From Afipia sp. (GTDB lineage: Bacteria > Pseudomonadota > Alphaproteobacteria > Rhizobiales > Xanthobacteraceae): a stretch of DNA of 64,000 bases. The DNA lies in NCBI GenBank assembly GCA_017308595.1, contig JAFKER010000006.1, positions 248,001 to 312,000 of the forward strand. Reading direction: 5' to 3'. A model generated the notes under the pieces. That model was not told the DNA's origin. It did no database searches and worked only from the letters and a program-made list of their open reading frames with translations. Positions 63,242 through 64,000 of this stretch are shown one piece after another. The number at the start of each line of letters is the position of its first letter. Positions within the stretch are counted from its first letter, which is position 1. A program made the translations under genes and the position numbers.

Positions 63242-64000
63242 GACGTCTGCGACGCATCAAAATTCTCGCTACCCTCGGTCCCGTCTCATCTGACAGCGCA
63301 ACTATCCGCAAGCTGTTCGAAGCGGGCGCGGACGTGTTCCGCATCAACATGAGCCACACGCCGCACGACAAGATGCGCGAGCTTGTGTCGACGATCCGCA
63401 ATGTGGAGAGCAGTTACGGGCGACCGATAGGCATTCTTGTCGACCTGCAGGGTCCCAAGCTGCGGCTCGGCAATTTTGAGAACGGTTTTGTCGAACTCAA
63501 CAACGGCGCGATGTTCACCCTCGATGCCGATCCGGCGCCGGGCAACAAGACCCGCGTCCATCTGCCCCATCCGGAAATCCTGAAAGCGCTGCGGCCAGGC
63601 CACGCGCTTTTGATCGATGACGGCAAGCTTCGCCTGATCGCCGAGGAAACATCCCCCGATCACGCATTGGTGCGCGTCGTCACCGGCGGCAAGATGTCCG
63701 ACCGCAAGGGCGTCAGCCTTCCGGACACCGACCTTCCGGTGTCTGCGATGACGCCGAAGGACCGCGCCGACCTCGAAGCCGCGCTTGAAACCGGTATCGA
63801 CTGGGTCGCGCTATCTTTCGTGCAACGCGCGGATGACGTGATCGAAGCCAAGAAGCTGGTGCGTGGCCGCGCCTCGATCATGTCGAAAATCGAAAAGCCG
63901 CAGGCAATCGATCGTCTTGCCGAAATCATGGAAGCATCCGACGCGCTGATGGTCGCGCGCGGCGACCTCGGCGTGGAATTGCCCGCCGAGCGCGTCCCCG
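63238..64000 (+). CDS. pyk: Pyruvate kinase (partial, 5' end in window)
   Basis: The first 254 codons are open to the window edge. MRRLRRIKILATLGPVSSDS and the barrel motif FRINMSHT (about 35-42) begin it; the substrate/metal residues and the Lys of MSKIEKPQAI (about 218-227) and RGDLGVELP (about 241-249, with the active-site Glu and Asp) are seen. It makes pyruvate and ATP from phosphoenolpyruvate. The ATG overlaps the stop of the DUF1036 gene. The B domain (about 70-170) is present. Nothing is missing in the visible part. Confidence 0.96.
   Translation, partial: MRRLRRIKILATLGPVSSDSATIRKLFEAGADVFRINMSHTPHDKMRELVSTIRNVESSYGRPIGILVDLQGPKLRLGNFENGFVELNNGAMFTLDADPAPGNKTRVHLPHPEILKALRPGHALLIDDGKLRLIAEETSPDHALVRVVTGGKMSDRKGVSLPDTDLPVSAMTPKDRADLEAALETGIDWVALSFVQRADDVIEAKKLVRGRASIMSKIEKPQAIDRLAEIMEASDALMVARGDLGVELPAERVP

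Overview
The window reads as an ordinary, chromosome-like stretch from a high-GC alphaproteobacterium of the Bradyrhizobium/Rhodopseudomonas/Afipia group (Nitrobacteraceae). This is inferred from gene content (lrp-trxB-lsrB order, split transhydrogenase pntAA-pntAB-pntB, aa3-oxidase subunit IV, DUF2312/DUF1244/DUF1036 next to pyruvate kinase, two phasins, an Irr-type iron box, a tRNA-His without an encoded G-1). No database search was possible. I saw no phage genes, transposase, CRISPR array or rRNA. Only the first gene (TauE/SafE permease) and the last (pyruvate kinase) are cut by the window edges.

Layout. 0-3.2 kb: TauE permease, Lrp/AsnC regulator, then thioredoxin reductase with the redox regulator LsrB. 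3.2-3.7 kb: a gene-free stretch with three hairpin terminators. 3.7-7.3 kb: a DapA-family aldolase meeting the copper ATPase CopA tail to tail, with its regulator CsoR divergent and a clear CsoR operator between them. 7.6-15.1 kb: an MHYT-PAS-GGDEF-EAL protein, tRNA-His, two phasins, and a large PAS histidine kinase with a degenerate ATP lid. 15.1-18 kb: iron(III) ABC transporter genes behind an Irr-like box. 18-23.6 kb: AI-2E family permease, a small exported protein, succinyl-CoA:3-ketoacid CoA transferase, AsmA protein. 23.6-28 kb: a polyamine-type ABC transporter translationally coupled to a GlpD-like protein that has lost the usual substrate residues. 28-34 kb: a second GGDEF-EAL protein, an LhgO-like oxidase, two DUF465 proteins flanking paired palindromes, and a small diguanylate cyclase. 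34-39.6 kb: purE-purK, aquaporin Z, S21, an aldehyde dehydrogenase and its probable divergent regulator.

39.6-45.1 kb holds a periplasmic copper-handling operon read leftward: His-rich exported protein, small lipoprotein, TolC-like lipoprotein, multicopper oxidase, cupredoxin, CusF-like chaperone, and perhaps a TolA-like anchored protein. Together with copA/csoR at 4.6-7.3 kb it gives the cell both cytoplasmic copper export and periplasmic oxidation and sequestration. 45.3-49.3 kb: MoxR ATPase/VWA pair, Ca2+/H+ antiporter, VOC protein. 49.3-52.5 kb: proton-translocating transhydrogenase and the oxidase subunit. 52.6-64 kb: oligoendopeptidase F, an NtrC-type regulator, two cell-wall enzymes (YcbB-like L,D-transpeptidase and M15-type DUF882 peptidase), a crotonase lacking both classical glutamates, small DUF proteins, and DUF1036-pyk.

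I found no convincing wholly new multigene system. The items most worth a second look are the degenerate GlpD protein coupled to an ABC transporter, the histidine kinase without a G2 box, the terminator-rich gap before the DapA-family gene, and the pump-less copper operon.
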